This document shows, piece after piece, positions 6,457 through 9,478 of a stretch of 9,478 bases of DNA. Each line of letters starts with the position of its first letter. Positions within the stretch are counted from its first letter, which is position 1. Both the position numbers and the translations under genes were made by a program. Origin of the DNA: Bacilli bacterium (GTDB taxonomy: Bacteria; Bacillota_I; Bacilli_A; RFN20; CAG-826); the NCBI GenBank assembly GCA_024693415.1, contig JAILKX010000164.1:1-9478 (forward strand), written 5' to 3'. The notes below the pieces were generated by a model. The model was not told where the DNA came from. It searched no databases and saw nothing but the letters and a program-made list of their open reading frames with translations.

Positions 6457-7002
6457 TTAATACGCCGAGCGGAGGGTGATTTTGTCACGCACGGCTAGGA
6501 AGGTCGCCGGGCCGATGCCCGAGACTTCCTGGATCTGCTCGATGTAGCTGAACGTGTAGCTATTCGAGCCGCGATAAGCGACGATGGCGGCCGAGACCGT
6601 TTTGCTGAATCCCGCGATGGAGTTGAGGGAATCGGCGTCGGCCGTGTTGATGTTGACTTTGGAGATCGGATCGACGGCGCAGCTGTTGCTGTTATCGAAG
6701 ATCGGCGCGATGTAATAGGATTTCTCCGTGAGCACGCATGTGGAATCGTATGCGAGCGAGTCCGCGTTGGTGTTGGTGCCGCTTGCGGCCTGGAGAAGGT
6801 CGTACATCGTCGCGCCTTCCTCAAGGACGTAAGAGCCCGGGCGATTGACCTCGCCGCTTACCGAGACGGTGATGGTGTTCGCCGCCTCCTCGCTTGATGT
6901 GGTTGAGGTCCAGTTGCCGCCGTTGGACACGGTTTTGGACACAACCCCTGCCCCCACTAAGCCGATGAGGGTGATGGCGATGATGATTATGATTGTTTTC
7001 AT
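6457..7002 (-). CDS. comEA: ComEA-like competence DNA receptor
   Basis: ComEA is a membrane-anchored protein that binds incoming double-stranded DNA outside the cell and passes it to ComEC. The 181-residue product has one N-terminal membrane segment (about 3-21). A short Ser/Thr/Asn-rich linker follows, then an SLBB-type domain starting at VSVSGEVNRPGSYVLEEG (46-63). The protein ends in a helix-hairpin-helix DNA-binding domain, with VNINTADADSLNSIAG (116-131) and VSGIGPATFLAV (160-171). Two cysteines, Cys89 and Cys108, lie on the extracellular side and could form a disulfide. The ATG at 7002 is chosen because GGAGG (7010-7014) lies 7 nt upstream and the membrane segment follows at once. A longer in-frame version from 7092 would start inside the greA terminator region. 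comEC follows directly. The comEB deaminase gene found between them in Bacillus is absent. Confidence 0.95.
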   Translation of the reverse strand: MKTIIIIIAITLIGLVGAGVVSKTVSNGGNWTSTTSSEEAANTITVSVSGEVNRPGSYVLEEGATMYDLLQAASGTNTNADSLAYDSTCVLTEKSYYIAPIFDNSNSCAVDPISKVNINTADADSLNSIAGFSKTVSAAIVAYRGSNSYTFSYIEQIQEVSGIGPATFLAVRDKITLRSAY

Positions 7003-7032
7003 TTTTCTGCCTCCACTTAATTGATTGCGGGG

Positions 7033-7113
7033 CGTTTGCGAAAAGTGATACAAATTAGTTGCGGTATTTTGGTTGGAATTTGTTAACCGCAAACGAAAAA
7101 GCCCAGCGTTTGC
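7033..7113. repeat. Three copies of CGTTTGC/GCAAACG upstream of comEA
   Basis: The heptamer CGTTTGC occurs at 7033-7039 (plus), 7089-7095 (as GCAAACG) and 7107-7113 (plus). The first two extend to a perfect 8-bp inverted repeat, CGTTTGCG (7033-7040) and CGCAAACG (7088-7095), separated by 47 bp of AT-rich DNA. The third copy is part of the greA terminator loop and stem. The comEA promoter should lie in this interval, but no good -10/-35 pair is visible. The repeats may be regulator sites or partly coincidental. Confidence 0.35.
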
Positions 7114-7123
7114 CGGGCTTTTT
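7096..7123 (-). terminator. Intrinsic terminator after greA
   Basis: On the minus strand AAAAAGCCCGGC pairs with GCTGGGCTTTTT around the loop AAAC. This gives a 12-bp stem in which one pair is G-U. On the plus strand the same position becomes an A-C mismatch, so the structure is built for the minus strand. It lies 21 bp beyond the greA stop and separates greA from comEA. Confidence 0.92.
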
Positions 7124-7144
7124 CATAAGTAGAAATTATTTTTA

Positions 7145-7624
7145 TCAGTCGCGCTCGAATTTGATGACCTGAATCTCATAGGGTTCAGCGGCCTCGACGA
7201 TCGCGGAATCGCCATCGACTTTCCCAAGGAGGGCTTTGCCTAGCGGCGACTCGTTCGAGACGGTCGGATGGGGCTTGGCCATCGGGTCAGCGCCGACGTT
7301 GCCGACGATCTTGACGACGACTTCGCTGTTGTCGCTGAAGTCCTTGAAGGTGACGACATCGCCGATGCCGATGGTGCTCGAGGACTGCTTCCTGATGATC
7401 TCGGCGTTGTCGAGGGTGGCCTCGATCTCGCGAATCCTTCCTTCGATCTGTCCCTGGCGCTCGCGTGCGGCGTCATAGTCGGCGTTTTCGGAAAGGTCGC
7501 CTTGGCTGCGGGCGATGGTGAGCTTCTCGATGATGTCGGGGCGCTCGACGTCGATCAGGTGACGGTATTCAGCGGTCAGTTGCTTATGTTCTTCTTCGGT
7601 AAGAACGATTTTCTTATCTGCCAT
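7145..7624 (-). CDS. greA: Transcription elongation factor GreA
   Basis: GreA enters the secondary channel of backtracked RNA polymerase and stimulates cleavage of the RNA 3' end so that elongation can resume. The 159-residue protein has the usual length. The N-terminal coiled-coil hairpin (about 5-78) has the acidic tip GDLSENADYDAA (42-53), with Asp43 and Glu46 placed as the catalytic metal-coordinating residues. The C-terminal FKBP-like domain contains IGIGDVVTF (85-93) and SNESPLGKALLGK (123-135). The ATG is supported by AGGGAG (7634-7639), 9 nt upstream. The stop is TGA followed directly by TAA. The gene has its own promoter and terminator and so is probably a single-gene unit between yrzB and comEA. 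Confidence 0.97.
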   Translation of the reverse strand: MADKKIVLTEEEHKQLTAEYRHLIDVERPDIIEKLTIARSQGDLSENADYDAARERQGQIEGRIREIEATLDNAEIIRKQSSSTIGIGDVVTFKDFSDNSEVVVKIVGNVGADPMAKPHPTVSNESPLGKALLGKVDGDSAIVEAAEPYEIQVIKFERD

Positions 7625-7655
7625 GTTGGTATTCTCCCTTGCTCAAAGCGGTAAA

Positions 7656-7684
7656 ATTATAGACTTCAAGAGCCCTATTCACAA
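7656..7684 (-). promoter_or_regulatory. greA promoter
   Basis: On the minus strand TTGTGA (7679-7684; four of six matches to TTGACA) and a perfect TATAAT (7656-7661) are separated by 17 bp, the best sigma-A promoter in the window. Transcription would start near 7649 and give a leader of about 25 nt carrying the AGGGAG ribosome binding site. A long inverted repeat (7688-7715) lies just upstream of the -35. Confidence 0.8.
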
Positions 7685-7687
7685 GGC

Positions 7688-7715
7688 GAAATGATTCCCC
7701 ATAGGGAATTATTTC
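7688..7715. repeat. Imperfect 12-bp palindrome over the yrzB stop codon
   Basis: On the plus strand GAAATGATTCCC (7688-7699) pairs with GGGAATTATTTC (7704-7715) around the loop CATA. Eleven pairs are Watson-Crick, plus one G-T; on the minus strand the odd pair is an A-C mismatch. It covers the yrzB stop codon (7709-7711) and ends 4 bp upstream of the greA -35. No T-run follows in the yrzB direction, so it is a weak terminator at best. It may be a mRNA 3' end stabiliser or an operator. Confidence 0.5.
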
Positions 7716-7978
7716 CGCGCCTCGATGATTTTGGGGTCGTTTTCGTAGGCTTCGAAGACCTGCTGGGCTTCGTCGAACTCCTCTTCGTCGACCTCTTCTA
7801 GGCTCTCGCCGTCTGCGCTCGACATGACGATGATCTCATCGGGAGTCTCTTCGCGATAGATGAAATAATAGTCGCGGCCCCTCTCGTCGTTATGGTAGTA
7901 GAAAAGGATCTTGACCTTGTCCTGCTCCCCGTTTTCGAGGGTGATGATCATATCGTTGTCTTCGGTGATTTCAATCAT
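7709..7978 (-). CDS. yrzB: DUF1292 family protein (YrzB/UPF0473-like)
   Basis: This is a small, strongly acidic protein of 89 residues with no established biochemical function. It matches the DUF1292 pattern of Bacillota: an N-terminal IITLENGEQDKVKILFYY strand pair (11-28), then DYYFIYREE (36-44), then an acidic tail with EEVDEEEFDEAQQVFEAYE (61-79). It follows alaS by 18 bp and has a textbook AGGAGG (7987-7992) before its ATG, so it is surely cotranscribed with alaS. In B. subtilis yrzB also lies downstream of alaS, but yrzL and the ruvX homologue yrrK come between; both are missing here. No membrane segment or signal peptide is seen. Family call is good; role unknown. Confidence 0.88.
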   Translation of the reverse strand: MIEITEDNDMIITLENGEQDKVKILFYYHNDERGRDYYFIYREETPDEIIVMSSADGESLEEVDEEEFDEAQQVFEAYENDPKIIEARK

Positions 7979-7996
7979 TCGAGTTTCCTCCTGTAA

Positions 7997-9478
7997 TTAT
8001 AGTTTTGCCTTCAGGGCTGCTTTGGCTTCCTCGAGGTTATCGAGGTTCGCGGCGGAGCCGCTGGCCATCTCGGGCTTGCCGCCGCCATTGCCGCCAAGAA
8101 GCGGCGCGGCGATCTTCATCGCATTGCCGGCGGGCAAGGTGTCTTTGCCCTTTCCGCCCGCGAAGATGACGAAGGGCTTCTTCTCGCCTTCCTTGCCGAT
8201 CAAAGCGATCAGATAATCCGGGTGTTTAGTCTTAAGGTTGTCGCCAAGCTTCATGACTTCGTTACGGCCGCCATCGACGACTTTCATGATGAAGTATACG
8301 TTGTTGATTACTTCGAACTCATTGTCGAGACCCTTGGATTCAAGGCTCGCGAGCTTGGACTTCAAAGCCTCAAGATCCTTGGATTTCGCATCGCTGTCGC
8401 GGCGCACTCCTTCGAGTCTAGAGACCGCTTCGGCGTCGCTAGGATTGCCTAGCCCCGCCACGAGTTCCCCAAGCACGCGCTTCTTGTTCGCGAGGTACTT
8501 GTAGGCGCCTAGCGAGGTGCGTCCCTGGATGCGGCGGATGCCGCTGGCGACTGCGCCTTCGGACTCGATCACGAACACGCCGATGTCGGACGAGTTTCCG
8601 ACGTGGGTGCCGCCGCAGAACTCCTTCGAGAACTCGCCGAACTCGACGACGCGGACGGTGTCTCCGTACTTCTCGGAGAACTCCATCTCGGCGCCGATGT
8701 TCTTCGCTTCCTCAATCGGGAGGACCTCGGTGACCTCGGGGATCGCTTCGGCAATCTTCTCGTTGACGAGCTCTTCGATCGCGCGGAGCTGTTCATCGGT
8801 GGGCTTAGTGAGGGCGGTATAGTCGAAGCGGAGATAGTTCTCGTCGACGTAGCTGCCCTTCTGATCGACATGGTGCCCAAGCACCTCACCGATCGCGGCG
8901 TGGAGGAGGTGGGTCGCGGAGTGGTTCCTCGCGGTGAGCTCCCTCTTCCTCTTGTCGATCTCGAGGGTGAGCTTGTCGCCCTTCTTGATCGTGCCGTACT
9001 TCATGTGGACGCGGAGCAGGTGCTGGCCGGAGGGGGCTTTGGAGACGGCGATGACCTCGCCTTCGGCAAAGCCGTTGTAGACGCGGCCGGCATCAGAAAC
9101 CTGTCCGCCGCTTTCGGCGTAGAAATTATCGAGGTCGAAGGAGATTTCGCCTTCCTCTTCGATCGAATCGACCTTGACGCCGTCGACGAAGAGGCCGATG
9201 ACGGTCCCTTCGGTGTCCTTGGGATCGTAGGTGAATTCGCTCTTGTCCTTGAACGCGAGCAAATCCTTGGATTGCTTATGGAAGGATTCGATCTCGCCCC
9301 TGGCGTTCCTCGCCCTTTCCTTCTGCTCCTCCATCGCCTTCTCGAAGCCATCCATATCGGCCTCGACGCCGGATTCAAGGCAGATCTCCTTGGTGAGGTC
9401 GCTAGGGAATCCAAAGGTGTCATAGAGTTTGAAAATCTGCGCGCCTTCGAGCTTTTTCTTGCCTTCGATCATGTCGCG
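7997..9478 (-). CDS. alaS: Alanyl-tRNA synthetase, C-terminal part (cut by window edge)
   Basis: AlaRS attaches alanine to tRNA-Ala and hydrolyses mischarged Ser/Gly-tRNA-Ala. The window shows the last 493 residues. The aminoacylation core lies beyond position 9478. Counting from the Met codon at 9472 (a codon inside the gene, not its start), visible parts are: FKLYDTFGFPSDLT (14-27), the end of the tRNA-recognition region; FYAESGGQ (117-124); the editing-site zinc motifs HSATH (184-188) and FCGGTH (285-290); and a coiled-coil segment about 345-382. The C-Ala domain ends the protein, with GGNGGGKPEMASGSA (460-474). The editing histidines and cysteine are intact, so proofreading should be active. 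The gene ends in TAA, and the yrzB-like gene follows after 18 bp. A T-box leader, if present, would lie outside the window. Confidence 0.97.
   Translation of the reverse strand, partial: RDMIEGKKKLEGAQIFKLYDTFGFPSDLTKEICLESGVEADMDGFEKAMEEQKERARNARGEIESFHKQSKDLLAFKDKSEFTYDPKDTEGTVIGLFVDGVKVDSIEEEGEISFDLDNFYAESGGQVSDAGRVYNGFAEGEVIAVSKAPSGQHLLRVHMKYGTIKKGDKLTLEIDKRKRELTARNHSATHLLHAAIGEVLGHHVDQKGSYVDENYLRFDYTALTKPTDEQLRAIEELVNEKIAEAIPEVTEVLPIEEAKNIGAEMEFSEKYGDTVRVVEFGEFSKEFCGGTHVGNSSDIGVFVIESEGAVASGIRRIQGRTSLGAYKYLANKKRVLGELVAGLGNPSDAEAVSRLEGVRRDSDAKSKDLEALKSKLASLESKGLDNEFEVINNVYFIMKVVDGGRNEVMKLGDNLKTKHPDYLIALIGKEGEKKPFVIFAGGKGKDTLPAGNAMKIAAPLLGGNGGGKPEMASGSAANLDNLEEAKAALKAKL

Noticed and set aside
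7003..7092. 30-residue N-terminal extension of ComEA
   Set aside because: It has no ribosome binding site and would start inside the greA terminator region. The ATG at 7002 has GGAGG and begins the membrane segment.

Overview
The window looks like chromosomal housekeeping DNA from a GC-rich member of the Bacillota, probably an uncultured lineage of Bacilli or a relative. Three things point there. One is a DUF1292 (YrzB/UPF0473) gene directly after alaS. Another is the run comEA-comEC-holA facing a convergent rpsT, which is the arrangement known from Bacillus subtilis. The third is the AGGAGG-type ribosome binding sites in front of several genes. TGA is used as a normal stop (the serine acetyltransferase gene and greA, the latter as TGA-TAA), so the Mycoplasma code 4 does not apply. 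No mobile element, CRISPR array, tRNA or rRNA was seen.

Layout. Positions 1-326 (minus) hold the N-terminal third of methionyl-tRNA formyltransferase (fmt), which runs off the left edge. A 109-bp divergent promoter region separates it from a two-gene plus-strand unit: a short serine O-acetyltransferase-like protein (436-996) and, overlapping it by ATGA, an AMP-forming acyl ligase fused to its own carrier-protein domain (993-3008). rpsT (ribosomal protein S20) follows with its own promoter and meets holA (DNA polymerase III delta subunit, minus) at a bidirectional terminator (3382-3408). The rest is minus-strand and, in transcription order, reads alaS (cut at the right edge), yrzB-like DUF1292, greA with its own promoter and terminator, comEA, comEC, then holA.

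How the genes work together. Fmt, AlaS, S20 and GreA serve translation and transcription, and HolA serves replication. ComEA and ComEC form the receptor and channel for taking up single-stranded DNA. They are nearly contiguous (2 bp apart), and comEB is missing between them.

The least conventional part is the acetyltransferase / acyl-ligase-carrier pair. The ligase resembles long-chain fatty-acid adenylating enzymes and carries a phosphopantetheine serine. The acetyltransferase keeps its catalytic histidines but has lost the usual C-terminal features. They may act together in an undescribed acyl-transfer step, but that is inference. No clearly new defence or mobile system was found. Other points of interest are short or leaderless 5' ends, palindromes near promoters, and a ComEC lacking both histidines of its usual signature.
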